Source: Dendrocalamus latiflorus
Taxonomy: Eukaryota > Streptophyta > Magnoliopsida > Poales > Poaceae
Reading direction: 5' to 3'
Assembly: GCA_017311315.1 (NCBI GenBank)
Contig: CM029663.1
Location: 22,863,412 to 22,927,411 of the forward strand
Length of the DNA stretch: 64,000 bases
This document shows positions 23,370-35,454 of this stretch, in pieces. A program made the translations under genes and the position numbers. The notes beneath the pieces were generated by a model. That model saw only the letters and a program-made list of their open reading frames with translations, did no database searches and had not been told where the DNA came from. The stretch's first letter is position 1, and each line of letters opens with the position of its first letter.

Positions 23370-24280
23370 CACTCTAGATTTCGGGTCTTTGGCCACGAAA
23401 TGCATTGCAACGACATAAAATTAGTTGCTATAGGTACCTGTTATTGCAACCTGTGTCCAAAATCATTGCAATATGCGCACATATTGCTACTTAAATATGG
23501 TGTCGCGATAGTCACCTTAATTCGTTGCAATAAGGTGATCTTTCGCCACTATTTAGAAAACGGTTGCAAGAAGTATAACTTTATCGCCATGAGATTCCTG
23601 TGTTGCAATAATATTGATGTGCGTTGCATGAGTTATGGGGTATTGCCACGATATAGAATTTCGTTGCAAATGGCTGACAATTTTGCCACGGTCTTGTTGG
23701 GTAGTTATAGTTTTGGATTGCGTTGCAAAAGGATACTCTATATTGTACATGAAACAAGTTTTTATGCCACACAATAAATTTGTTGTAAAATATGAAAATT
23801 TTTCGTGGCAATAGATCATTGTGGGCCAGGCATTGTACGTGGCCGCCCAACACCGTACGTCCTTACCTAGAGCCCCTGCTTTGGTCGATCAGTTCACGCC
23901 GCCCTAGCACCTGCCGCCGTCGCCCTAACACCTGACCCTGCTTCGGTCGACGAGTTCACGCCGCCTCAGCACCTGCCGCCGCTGCCCTAACACCTGCCCC
24001 TGCCTCGTATCCGTATCTGGGCAACATTTGCACTGGTACTGATTGTTTCTTTAAATTTAAGTGTCGTCATGTCATTTACAAAGTATATGCATCTAGTAGT
24101 GAGAAGAAAAAAAAGAGGAAATGAGTATATCAGTTAATAGAATCATAAAGACAACGATGATTTATTGATACATGGTTTGACAACTTTATGTATTGAGAAG
24201 AAAATTGTATGATGAGATTGATATTGATATCATAACCATGACTTTGCATACAGGCATGTTTAAAGAAATTTTAAGATAGT

Positions 24281-25240
24281 TGTAACATCATGATTTTTTA
24301 GAGCCTTTTTGAAGTTTTTAAAATAAAATTCACCATTTGAATTTTTATGGAATTAATCAAAGCTTACATGGAATTTTATTTAATTAAAGGTATTTAATAT
24401 GACTAAAATAAACATGAAAATTTGTCCAAATATTTTATTTGGGTTCCTAGAGTCTCAAAGTATTTATTAGAATTTTTCTGGATTTTTATGTATTTGTTTT
24501 CTCTTTTCTGGAGCTTAAAAGGCTTTATTTAAATTTCTGGAAAAAGAAAAAGAATTAAAAACCCTAAAAGCCAGTGGGCCGAAAGCCCATTAGCCTCCGG
24601 CCCTCTTCTCCGCTCAGCAGGCCGCCGGCCCAGCCGCACCTCGCCCCTGGCCACGCGTCGCCCATCCGCGCCCGCGCTGCCCCGCCCGATGGTCGCCACG
24701 TGTCATCCATCCAGGTCGCCCTTGTGCCGGCGCGTCATCTCTGCCGTCCGTCGCCTCGTGCCACCGACAGGTGGGGGCCCGCTTGTCAGTTGTCGTCCCC
24801 GACCCGGTCTCCGTCTCCGAGTCCGGCACGCCGCCGCTCGCCGTTTCCGCCGCGAACTCCGTGCCGTGCACGAGCTGGTCATCCTCGGGCGTATAAAAGG
24901 GGCCCGCCCCGGGGTCCGTCGCCGTCCCGAGCTCGCCGCCGTTCGCCGCCACCCGGGCCTCCGCTTTCGTCTTCGCCGCCGGCGGTCGCCGTCGTCTCGT
25001 CGAGGGTCGCCGTCGTCCGCCAACGAGCGCCGCCGCCGCTGTCCGCCGCCGCTGTTCGCCGTTGCCGCCGGTGAGCTGCCGCCGTCTGCCTTGCCGCCGG
25101 TTAGTCGCCGACGTCGCCTCGGTCGAAATGCGCCGCCTCCGTTCCCGCAGCCACCTCGCGGCCCGCACGCGCGAACGTCATCGCTGACGTCAGCCCTGCT
25201 GCCGCTTCGCCTTCATGTGCGCCCGGTTCCCTAAGATGTT
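24281..25240 (+). repeat. Partial retrotransposon LTR carried inside the CACTA element
   Basis: It begins TGTAACATCATGATTTTT, continues AT-rich for about 270 bases, then becomes very GC-rich with a TATA box (GTATAAAAGG) at 24891-24900. This is the usual layout of a grass Ty3-type LTR start. I found no matching LTR end or target duplication. Frames of 180 or more residues over the GC-rich part are compositional and have no recognisable domain. Confidence 0.55.
24891..24900 (+). promoter_or_regulatory. TATA box in the captured LTR fragment
   Basis: GTATAAAAGG in GC-rich sequence, about 600 bases after the LTR-like start. A CCACGTGTC motif lies about 190 bases upstream, near 24694-24703. Promoter activity is inferred. 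Confidence 0.5.
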
Positions 25241-26203
25241 GCTAATTGCTGAACCATATGCTAAAGTTAATGCTTTTTATCGAGCAGGAATGAACAAGTT
25301 GATTAGAGCACACAGAGTCAAGGCATGGGTCGTCAAGTCAAGACATTCTACATGCCAAACCAGCAAGGAGCAATGCAACAGAAGCGAATCTATTTTTGTT
25401 ATTATTAGTTAAGAACTTTGTAGTTTAATTTTGGAGATTTATATGTAACTTCTTTAGTAATAGTGGCACTTTTTAAATTATGATTGTCAGAATTAATGAT
25501 ATTTTGAATTAATATATGTTGCTACGTTCTAGCATTGTTACTATTTTGCTATTAATTTGCAACAACAAATTAATAATCAAATATCAAATGCTATATGTGT
25601 TGCCACAATTCTTCCCGTTGCGATAAACCTGATGGCATTTTGTTGTGATAGCGTAATGCAACGCCGCTACTACGTTGCGATCCAACTATTCGCCACGAAC
25701 AATGATCGATGCGATAGGATCTATTTGCCACCATAAATATTTTGTTGCAATACCTTTTCTAAGCCTGTTGCAACGAAACACCTAACGTGGCAATAGTACC
25801 TCTTACCACGAAACATGGTGTTGCAATAGATTCTCTTGCCATACTACAACTCCATGGCAATAGAGTCTATTGCCACGTAATAACTCCGTGGCAAGACAAA
25901 CTATTGCCACAAACAAACTTCATGGCAAAAGAGGCTATTGCCACGTAGTTGGTCGATGCAATAGCCTCTATTGCCATGACATCGCTCCTTGCAACAACAA
26001 ACAATTGCAATGCTTCATTGCATGGCAATAACCATATGTACTGCAACGAAACCAAAAACTGTTGCACAATCTTTTAAGGACGCAACAATTAGCAACGCTT
26101 GCCAACGGAAGTGATTAGTTGAAATACATACATATTGCATCTATTTTGGTCCTATTGCAACGTTTTCGTGCCGTTGTCCAAGACCCGAAATCTAGTAGTG
26201 CGT

Positions 26204-26680
26204 GTTGATCGCTCCTCTTCTTTGACATTAGTCAACTCAATGTTGTAGCTTCCTCATTAACTAGGGCGACCTCCTATCTTCATGGATGCTAGCACGTGTG
26301 CTTTAGTCATTGTCTAATAATATGGAGAAGTGATGGCACACTCCTAGTTACCTGATGGTCACATATCATCTTTGCCAAGGCTTCTCTATCATCAAGATTT
26401 TTTGGCCACTGACTTCTTCAACAACACCGATGCTCACCACTCGTCATTGCGGCCATTGGTTCCTTCCACTCTAGCTAGCTTTTCTCTTCAATGGCTCCCG
26501 CAAGCAATTCAACATTGTCCTTGTCGAATGGCTAAGGTGAGCAGCACGTCGTCCTCATCTCGACTGCTGCCACCTCGACTTTTTGTTTCCCATGGGTTAC
26601 TGTCTTCTTGTAGGATAGATCAACACTATTGTACTATTTCGTGATCTCCTTCGACACCATTTATGCTATCCTTATTATAA
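26204..26680. other. Intergenic stretch without recognised gene
   Basis: The only frame of note, 26372-26644 on the plus strand (90 residues), has no domain I recognise and no coding-like context. Confidence 0.4.
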
Positions 26681-26689
26681 ATTTTATTT

Positions 26690-27870
26690 TTATTCAAAAT
26701 TTTAGTTATTTTTTATTAGAGTTTGTATACAAATCAAATTGCTAGTCTATTTAATTTATTCCAAATTTTAGTTATTTGGGATTTTTACTTTGGAATTTAT
26801 ATGGAAATCAAATTGCAAATTTCTTTTATTTTTCATTCTGAATTTCAACTTTTTTGTTGGAATTTGTATACAAATATAATTGTCCATATTTCTTTACTTT
26901 TATTCCAAATTAAAGTTATTTAGGTATTTTACTTTGGAATTTGCATTGAATTCAAATTACTAATTTATTTTATTTTGAATTTTAGTTATTTTTGTTGGAA
27001 TTTGTGTACAAATCCAATTGCTATTAATTTTTTTTGTTTTGAATTATATTTATTTAGGATTTTTACTTAGGAATTCATATGGAAATCAAATTGTTATTTT
27101 ATTTTATTTTGTATTCTGGATTTTAGTTATTTCTGGATTGTACTTGACATAGATTATTTATTTTAATTTAGAACGTTATAATTTGAACCTACCACAGTCC
27201 ATGGTATAGATCTTTTTCATTTTTTTTCTTTGATTAACGTGGTAATTTCTATCATTTGAGAGGGAACATGGTGGCCTTTTTTGATTCTGCTTTAATAACT
27301 TTTATTTTATTTTAGAATTTTAGTCACTTTTTATTGGAGTTCGTATACAAATCAAATTGCTAATCTATTTAATTTATTCTAAATTTTAGTTATTTAGGGA
27401 TTTTACCTTGAAATCCGTATGTAAATCATATAACAAATTTCTTTTCGTTTTTTAAAATTAGTATACTATTCCTTTTGCTAATTTTTCTTTCATTTTTATT
27501 CTGAATTTAAGTTATTTAGATACTTTACTTTGTATTTTTTATCAAAATTAAATTGCTATTTTATTTTATTATGAATTTTAGTTATTTTTTGTTGGAATTC
27601 ATATGCAAATCCAATTGCTATTTTTTAAAAAAGTTTTATTCTAAACTATATTTTTAGGTATTTTACTTTGGAATTTGTGTGGAAATGATATTGTAATTTT
27701 ATATTATTTTTATTTTGAATTTCAATTATTTTTGATATTATACTTGATATGGACTCTTTCTTGTTAATTTAGACCTCATAATCTGGACCCACCACGATCG
27801 ATGGTATAATTCTTTCTCTTTTTTCTGCGATTAACGTGGTAATTTCTATCTCTTAAGAGTAAACGTGGTG
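26690..27870. repeat. AT-rich region duplicated in tandem (~600 bp unit)
   Basis: About 26690-27290 and 27300-27870 share the same order of motifs: GTATACAAATCAAATTGCTA, then TTTAATTTATT, and near the end GATTAACGTGGTAATTTCTATC (27235 and 27830). Within each copy a shorter phrase (GAATTTTAGTTATTT, then ACAAATCAAATTGCT) repeats irregularly. No coding capacity is seen. Confidence 0.75.
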
Positions 27871-28037
27871 GCTTCGTTTGCTTCTACTTTAATATTATAG
27901 TAGATAATTGGCCCTTGTTCATGCTACACTTCCAAAGGAGAGCTTCTCCAAGCGGCTTCGTTTGCTTCTACTTTAGTATTATAGTAGATAATTGGTCCTT
28001 GTTCATGCTACACTTCCAAAGGACGGTTTCTCCAAGC
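27871..28037. repeat. 84 bp tandem duplication
   Basis: Units starting GCTTCGTTTGCTTCTACTTT begin at 27871 and 27955 and differ at only a few bases. The second ends at TTTCTCCAAGC. Confidence 0.9.
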
Positions 28038-28039
28038 TT

Positions 28040-28260
28040 TTTTTTGTGTCTTTTGGCTTCGGCTTTTCAAAAGCCGAAACAAACGGGACAGCTTCTCCAA
28101 GCGGTTTCTCAAAGCCACTTTTTCGAATGGTTCTCCGAGCCTAAAATCTTGTATAATGCCTGCGTCGGCGTCCCTGCCGTCCACCGTCGTCTTAAAAAAC
28201 ACAGATAAAAGCTATCAGTCGTAGCTAAAAGACATCAGCCGCAGTCTAAATGAATTAGAC
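28040..28260. mobile_element. Degenerate MITE-like remnant
   Basis: It has a GGCTTCGGCTTTTCAAAAGCC palindrome-like start and AGCTAAAAGACATCAGCCGCAG near the end, phrases shared with hAT-type MITEs of grasses. Termini are not defined. Confidence 0.35.
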
Positions 28261-28508
28261 CTATAATATAGGATCACAAATGATATAGAGCAGCACTAGA
28301 GATCCCACGGAGAGGTGCGTAATATTATTTGTACGAATTGAACTATTTGATACCATAAATATGTAACTAATGCTGCACAACACAGTGCGTGGGGAGATGC
28401 TAGAATTTCGACCATGGTCCCGTTTGGAACGTTGATTTTTTTTTTAACTTTTTAGATAATTAAACTATTTTCTGTCAAATTCATGTGAAATTCTTATCAT
28501 ATTCCTGT

Positions 28509-30202
28509 TGAGAGACCATGTGGTCGTGACTCCATGTGAATGATGAGTAATTGACAAAGGTTTAGGATAGTTGAGTTTGGGTTGTGTGGTCGGACCATGT
28601 CGTTGCGTGGTGCAACGGGCTCGGTCGGACTTGGTCAAACTTGGTCGTATGGGATTAGGTTGCATATTCCGATGATTCGATAGGTTTGGACTTCGTCATG
28701 AGTAAGTATGATGTGCTTATGCTATTTACGCTTTCATGTATCGAGCGGTGCTATGTGACGTGTTTCTTGTCTGTGTGACTGCAGGACGTCGAGGTGGAGT
28801 CGTGGTGAGACACGAGGTGACCGGACTAGACACAGGGAGGTGTCGAGGTCAGAACGGTCGGATGTGTCGAAGACGGCGGAGATTCGATGTGGTTGCGAGG
28901 CGTGGACGACAAGGAGTGCGGAAGCTTCCCAGAAGGTGCACGAGGGGCGAATCGGTAAATTCGTAAGACTGCACAAGCGGGAGCGGGCTCCATCGAATTT
29001 AACGGGCGTAACGGGGTGGAGACCCGTTAGCCAAGCGCTATAAATAGGTGGAGGGGACTGCATGCCTCCCCATAGCTTTGGGAGAGAGTTAGGGTTTGCT
29101 TTGGTCAAAAGAGTCTTTAGGAGGTAGTTTTGCTTTGGGCTTTAGTTGGTAGAAGAGGCAGGGTTCTGTTGAGAGCTTGTCCCCTTCATAGCTTCTCTGT
29201 GTGTTCCTCCCAAGAAGCATGTGAAGCTCTTGGTGATCTTGAGGATGGAGAGGGAGAGTGAGGAGATGGATTGAGAGTCTTGTAATCATTCTTCTTGTTC
29301 TAATGTCCATGCGTATCGGGACTCCTCTGTAATCCTTTTGCTTCAATGAATGGAAATCTGAAGTTTTTCTCTCGGGCTCTCTGTTTTTCCTTCGTTCTCC
29401 TTTTTGGCTTGATTTTGAGTTTCGTGATTTCTTGTTGTTGGTTGTTGGGGAGTGTCAAAATGGGTTGCTATGACATGGGGATGCTCAAAAGTCATTTGGC
29501 TATTTAATCCCAAGAGCAAACCGAGTTTGATTCCAGATTTCATGTTTGGGACTCCTCTGTTTTTCATTTCCTCCTTTAGGGTTTTGATGATTTTCGTGTT
29601 TCCCTTCATGAGAAAAGGTGGAACTTGGCATGCAGAGACTTATGGCTATTAATTAGCTATCATCAAAGTCTCATGGCCAAAGGATCAAAGGTTGAGGAGT
29701 AATTTGATTTTTGGCTTGGTTCTTGCAAGATTTCAGATTTTTACCTAAATATGAAATTCTTGTTTCTTGGTGTGGTTTCTTTGTTTCCCAAAGCCCCCTT
29801 ACTATTTGATATTTTGTAGTAATGCTTTGGGCCAAAAAGAATGAAAGAAAACCACCATTTGCTTTGATTTTTGAAGAGCTGCAGTCCTACCCGAAATTCA
29901 GTTTTTCAGGTTTCAGTTTCCTGCTTGCTGATTTCTTCGTGCGGTATTACCGCTCAGCGGTACTACCGCTCGTATCAGTGGTACTACCGCTTGCAGTCAG
30001 ACCTATTCTGAATTTATTTTTCTTGACTGTCTCTTTCTGGATCTGGTTTATCCTTGTTGCTGTGACTTTCAGTAGTGCATATCTTCTATCTTCATAGCTT
30101 CTATAGCTATTGGAGAAGAAGCATAAGTGTGGATATTTGAGGGACGAATTTAATTTCTGAAAACGACATTCACCTCTCCTTTATCGCCATTTCGGTCCAA
30201 CA
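28509..30202 (+). mobile_element. Solo LTR (1.7 kb)
   Basis: It begins TGAGAGACCATGTGG and ends TTTCGGTCCAACA. CCTGT flanks both sides (28504-28508 and 30203-30207), a perfect 5 bp target duplication. A TATA box (CTATAAATAG) lies at 29038-29047. No internal coding domain, PBS or PPT is present. The 3' half contains a repeated CGGTACTACCGCT phrase (29940-29995) seen again near 54100-54260. Confidence 0.85.
29038..29047 (+). promoter_or_regulatory. TATA box of the solo LTR
   Basis: CTATAAATAG lies about 530 bases into the LTR, followed by a leader-like sequence. The position fits the U3/R promoter; activity is inferred. Confidence 0.55.
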
Positions 30203-30207
30203 CCTGT

Positions 30208-31120
30208 ATTCTAGAAGGCCCCGAGATTTATAAGATTTTATTAGATACTCCGTTTAACTTCACCAACAGAGTAGCAACAGCAAAGAAACACAAAAACTGA
30301 TGGGGGTCTATCGACTCCACCGGTCCCAGATTGGCAAGCGCGGGTAACTGACCAGGCTGGACGGCGACAAGCCGTGGACGTCCGCTGTCACCGGGCAAGG
30401 CGCAGACCGCGAGGGAGTGCACCATGGCTGGGCTCAACAAGTGTCAAGCTGTGCTTGCTCCGCCACCGGTCCCAGACATGGCTTCGCCAGTGGTAACGTC
30501 ATGTTTAACCTAATGACAAGTTACCCTTGCTCACACTACCATTTGACCGCAGAATCCAGCACGTGATCGGCACCCTTGGCAGCATGCTCCATGGTGGCTC
30601 CCATGGCATTATCCACTCGACAAGCACAGCCGAGTGACATGGAGATCAGCAAGGGACCGAGCGTGGAAGCAGGACCGCGCACAATGAACAAAGAATTTTC
30701 TTATAGTAGAATCCCATAACATCACTCAAAACACTGACAGCCAGAGCTTTTCTTATATGCACGCTCGTCAGTTGCTGCTATATCTTTTTTTTGGGTGAAA
30801 TAAAAGTCTCATTCAATTCGTGCAAATATATAGTAGTTAGATAATCTACATGGCCTAGCTCGCAACTTCTGAAATTGACTTGATTTGGTGGAGCCCCTGC
30901 TTGCGGTCGCCAGAAGTGGCGTGCAGCTTCCAATGAGACGCATGGTGTATGTATATGAACATGCAGCTTCCATAAGACGGGCGCCATTCCTGGAAGATCC
31001 AAATGGAAGAAGGCAACGTCACTTTTCCTACTTCAAATGAATTAATTAATTCGGTCACCACCTTCAAAGCAACAAAACCAATTGCTAACAGTATAATTAC
31101 AGGAGTGCCTAGCATCCTTT
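30208..31120. other. Intergenic stretch without recognised gene
   Basis: Small frames on the minus strand (such as 30228-30440 and 30855-31115) carry no recognisable domain. Confidence 0.4.
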
Positions 31121-31142
31121 CTCAGGGATAGGGATACAAATG

Positions 31143-31635
31143 GGGCAGATAATTTCCGTCCATCCGACCGACCGAAGGTTTATGGAACGAATACGGAAGG
31201 GGTAGATGGATATCCGGCACTATCCGTATCCGACTCTGACTCCAAGAAAAAATATGGAATAGAATACGGGATAAGTGATATCTATTCATATATATCCGTA
31301 TGTCAAGTGATATGAGTAAGTCTGTTGTGACTTCACCTAGTAACAAGATAACATATAGACAAATTGTCACATCGAAACAGGCGGGAGTACTGAGTATTAT
31401 TCCTTCAACATCTCAGTAATTAGTCTCTCTATGTTCGCTCTAATTATACCATACTGTCCAATATCATGTGCAAAAAAGCGGATAATTTCCGTCCGACCGA
31501 CCGTCCAAAAGATTATGGAACAGATACAAAATAGAGAAATGGATATCCAGTATTATCCATGTTTGGCTCTAACTTCAAAAAAAATATAAAATAGAATACA
31601 GAATAAGCGATATTCATCTGTATCTGCTCCGATTA
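31143..31635. repeat. Dispersed direct duplication, ~155 bp copies
   Basis: Copies near 31143-31300 and 31480-31635 share AGATAATTTCCGTCC or its variant, CCGACCGACCG, TGGATATCC and a GGAATAGAATAC-like phrase. They are diverged and separated by about 180 bases. Confidence 0.7.
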
Positions 31636-31799
31636 TACCCCTACTTAGGGAAAGAAAAAGTTCAAATGCTTCTATGAAAAACGTACAGAACAAAAAGTAC
31701 CTATGGTTATTGATCGATTGGGCGCAGGGATTGGTTAACTCGTCACTCTGGGTGAAGTGTGCAAGTGGTATTTTCCTATGAAGTTGGATGGTTTTTTTT

Positions 31800-32010
31800 G
31801 TTTATGGCTTAGATTTTTACAGTAGCTACTTTTTAGCTGAGGTGTTTTTTTAAGATAGAATCTACAAATCAATTATAGTAGACACTATTCTACCTTCATC
31901 TATATCGGCCACAATTGCATGCGATTATCTCTCTCCGTACTCTCTCGCTCACGAACAGCTATAATTCAAAATTTTAAGCCAAAAGTTATAAACCACAGTC
32001 TAAAAAATCC
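31800..32010. mobile_element. MITE-like repeat, copy 2
   Basis: It matches the repeat at 9035-9215 in motif order (AGAATCTACAAATCAATTATAG, CTTCATCTATATCG, CATGCGATTATCTCTCTC). Inverted GCTTAGATTTTTACAG and CACAGTCTAAAAAATC phrases lie toward the two ends. Confidence 0.5.
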
Positions 32011-32228
32011 AAGTTCAGTTGGACACTCCTATACAATAATTAGGAGATTCTTCGACATCCAACTCAGCAAAATGGAGAACAATTCAAGTACAGTGACCGG
32101 TTAACAGCACCCAGCAGTACACACACTAATTAAGATTGACGAGGATAGAATAATTCTCAAATTATCATGTTATTATATTCTTTGAATATACTCCTTATCG
32201 ATAAGAGGTAAATATGGTAGGATTGTCA

Positions 32229-32430
32229 TAAGCACTTCTATGACCATATAGTCGTAAGACCTTCTACGGACGCATAGTCAGAAGTCATACTGCGATTACC
32301 CATATAGCCGTAAGTCCTTCCACAACCATATAGTCGTAAGTCTTATTGTGACTATTTCATGGTCATAAATTTTTCTACGACCATGAGGTCGTAACTGCAA
32401 CCACTCTGTGGTCATGAAAATTCATACGAC
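32229..32430. repeat. Minisatellite-like array, ~27 bp degenerate units
   Basis: About seven degenerate units of the type ACCATATAGTCGTAAGTC plus a short spacer; later units are partly inverted (CATGGTCATAAATTT). It directly precedes an LTR-like segment. Confidence 0.6.
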
Positions 32431-32459
32431 AAGTCTATCTCCAACCGACTTATCAACAA

Positions 32460-32890
32460 CAATGAACTACACTGTCAGTTCATGTGACAAGGCGGTTAGA
32501 ACGTAACGTGCATTAGTCCACTGACTGCACACAATCTCTCTCTGACTACAACCGCTACACGGTGTACGGTCTCTTGTGTCTCTCTGATAGCAACCTCCAT
32601 CAGGTGGTTATCATCCGAAGCGTCAAGACGTCTTCCGGCGCGGGACAACTGTCGTCGCTTCACCGACTATTTAAAGGTTAACATCAAAGGGAGAGAGGAG
32701 GAGAATTGAGTGAATCATTCACGCAAGATAGCACTAGCTATTCGTGTAACTCTCTGTTGTAATCTACTTTTTAGCAATTAGCAATCATACTAGACGTAGG
32801 GTTGTTATTCTCTTAGGAGAAGGCCCGAACCAGGATAAAATTTCTTGTGTCTCTATTTCGCAGCCGTATACGCTGAGTCTTCTAAAAGTT
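32460..32890 (+). repeat. LTR-like segment (Ty3-type), boundaries not found
   Basis: It contains CGACTATTTAAAGG as a possible TATA region, AACTCTCTGTTGTAATC, and the phrase GGCCCGAACCAGGATAAA followed by TTCTTGTGTCTCT, which is common near the 3' end of grass Ty3 LTRs. No target duplication or TG/CA pair could be fixed. Confidence 0.4.
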
Positions 32891-32929
32891 TTCTCAAATT
32901 CAAACAAATCATATATAAAATCGATATTA

Positions 32930-34040
32930 AAACATCGATAAAGAACGTGGCAGACCAACCCAGCTACTCATTTGGAACCCAGCACTCGGACCCTAGTTAT
33001 TGTCACGCGGACAGGCGCGGCAATGACGATAGTGACAGAATTGGGCAGCAGATATATAGCATGAGATCCACATCGGCAAGCCTATCCGTAGCTGCCTGCC
33101 TGTATGGACAGCATGCAAAGCTTGGCAAGTGAATGGAACAAGCGTGGAGGAGTGCAACAAAGCCCTTCCATTCCCAGGACCACTTGCAAGAGAGATCCCC
33201 TCTTGGTTGGCACTTTTGGATGGTGCTTACTGCTTTCCCTCTCTTCTTGGGTTCTTGTCCAGAAATGCTACGCGTACGAAGAAACATGTATCGGAGTCAT
33301 TGACAAAGCATCTCCCTCTGAAGTTTCCCCATGCTTGTCAGCGACTTGCCTGCACAATCTGGTACAGTTTCCTTCTTAGAATAGCGGCCCTCCTTCCTCT
33401 CCATTGGCCGCAACGCGATCCATCCGTTTCCATTAGCAGCAATTGCTTTCTCCTTTCTGGATCAGTGGCAGAAATGTTCGGTGCATGCTTTTCCTGGCAT
33501 CATTGCTCTCTCCTCCATGGTAATCTGTGGGCCTGCTGTGGTTTTCTGGGGCTCCCTGTCCTGCTGGCCCGACCATGGAGTGCTGCCAAGTGCTAGTGCA
33601 TGGTCACATACATCAAATCCTGGAGAATCGTAGTGCAACCCACCCAACTTAAAGGGGAACCAAACTTTGGCCATTACCTATAAAATCGAGGTGCCACACT
33701 GGCTGAGCCATGTATGCAACGTGTTGGCAACCTGTTAGGACTTGTTTGAAACTTATGGATTTTGTAGAATTTTACCGATCCATACGAGCCCCGAGCCCCT
33801 TAGAATTTTACCCATGCAGTCTGGTCAATTTTGCTGTCATTCCCGCATTATTTATGTGATGATTGCTTGGAAGCCGCTAGAAATGTGGATGATGACATGA
33901 TGTGAAGGACAAGGCCGGAACGGGATATGAATAATGCGAAACAAGGCGTAGCCGTAGAGGTTATTACTTGTCAGCGATATTTGACTGACAGTAACTTGCT
34001 GGAAGGCAATGCATGCACCACGCGGCCTGTTCTTTTCCTT
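32930..34040. other. Intergenic stretch with unassigned frames
   Basis: A 155-residue plus-strand frame (33129-33596) and a 95-residue one (32845-33132) are open but match no family I recognise, and their composition is not clearly coding. Confidence 0.35.
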
Positions 34041-34044
34041 GGTG

Positions 34045-34180
34045 GCCTAACATCTATAACAGTTAAAATCGCAAGTGAGTATCTCTCTCCGTAATCTGTA
34101 TCGTAAACAGATAAAATTCAAAAATTTCAGCTAAAAGTCATAAGCCGCAGTCATTGCCAAACAAACCCTATATACGGAGC
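34045..34180. mobile_element. MITE-like repeat, copy 3 (short)
   Basis: GGCCTGTTCTTTTCC at the left and CATAAGCCGCAGTCATTGCC at the right frame the phrases AAAATCGCAAGTGAG and TATCTCTCTCCGTAA, related to the copies at 9035 and 31800. Confidence 0.4.
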
Positions 34181-34189
34181 TAGCGGGAG

Positions 34190-35450
34190 GTTTTCAGATT
34201 TTACCCCATGAAAGCCTGAGACCTACGTCGAGTCGAAGCCGTGCCATACATGTCATCCCGCCCTCAATGATGCCAATAATAATGCAGTCGAGAGCAAATG
34301 GATGTACTCGCCACGTAGACGGACGCAATCGCAAGCGTGGTTTTTTTTCGCCTAAGCGACGTGTAATCTTGTTTGCCAATAGAAATTAAAGTACGGGAAC
34401 TAGCGAGCCTTTTTTAGAGCATGCGCGTGTTTTATTTTTCTCGGTTGTTTGGCAGGTGAATTTTGCGACGCAAGTGGATCAAAATTGAAGAACTTTCCCT
34501 CTCGCAAAGAAGAAGAAGATGATGAGCTTCCATGTACATGCAGGGAAGCAAAATAGGGTCAACGAGAAAAGGTTCCAAAAATGGAAAATCAAAACTAATT
34601 ACTTCTAAAGTTGTCACCAGCAAAAGATGACAAACTCCTAGCAAGATCTGTAGGAGTAAGAAAATGTTTTAAGGGTAGACCATGGCAAGGCCAAGAAATC
34701 ATACCACACGACACGTGCGTCAACGAAGCAGTAAAAAGAGGAAAGGAAAGATTCAGAATAGACGGGCCAGAGAGATTTGAGTCTAGTCTGTTATATGGGT
34801 CTGAACCAATAGACAATCTCGGCCCAAAAGAGGTTTGCTTATGTTCGGCCCATACTGATCCGACCTCCTTAACATGTCGGTCTCGCGATCTCTTTTTTCT
34901 TAGACAGCGATGCGATGCGGTTTCATTGAGCAAAGAGTACAGCACCCGGCTTCATTAACTGAAAACCAAAGTACTAATACAAATGATCAAACAGCATATC
35001 AGTTATTTGCATAGATCCTGCAACATCCTGTGTACATGCTTTCTACATTGTTTTTGGGCAGATCAGGAACAACAGATTACCCAGGTCGGCAAAGCTCATA
35101 CAACATCAGGTAAACTTCTAACTTCCACCAGATTCAAGCTCTGAACAGACATATTTACATATTGCCAGCCAAGCAGATGCAATTGCCGAAAACCCAAACC
35201 ACAGGAACATAACAAACTGACAAACCACAGGAAATGGCACAAAGCTAACAGTTCAATGTATTATTTGCAACAAGAGGGTTCCTAATTTGACAGAACTTAG
35301 GACAGGTACACACGAAACAGAAAAATAAACAACTCACTGTCTGACTATAACAACAATAACACAAGGTTACAATGTAGAAAACCTCCTTTTTAGTAGCCCC
35401 TGATACTAGATAAGCTAGCTGATTGATATTCAAGATACGAAGATAAGCTA
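34190..35450. other. Intergenic stretch 3' of the eIF3d pseudogene
   Basis: A 116-residue frame at 34595-34945 and an overlapping opposite-strand frame are open but unrecognised. Nothing else is seen. Confidence 0.35.
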
Positions 35451-35454
35451 ACTA

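Larger units (their letters stand above)
23370..26200. mobile_element. Non-autonomous CACTA-like element with captured LTR sequence
   Basis: The left end CACTCTAGATTTCGGGTCTT and the right end, read inward, CACTACTAGATTTCGGGTCT are inverted repeats. CGT flanks both sides (23367-23369 and 26201-26203), a 3 bp duplication as expected for CACTA transposition. Subterminal regions (about 23395-23830 and 25600-26160) are packed with TTGCAAC, TTGCCACG and CGTGGCAA motifs in both orientations. No transposase is encoded. The interior includes an LTR-like segment with a TATA box. The left terminus lacks the fifth canonical base (CACTC instead of CACTA), probably a small change after insertion. Confidence 0.85.

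Noticed and set aside
24574..25234. Overlapping frames of 166-184 residues on both strands
   Set aside because: They reflect extreme GC content inside the captured LTR-like segment; no domain, and several frames are open at once.
32229..32430. CRISPR-like array
   Set aside because: Units are degenerate with no constant repeat/variable spacer structure, and the sequence is plant nuclear.
33129..33596. 155-residue plus-strand frame as a gene
   Set aside because: No recognisable domain, no splice or promoter context, and amino-acid composition not convincingly coding.
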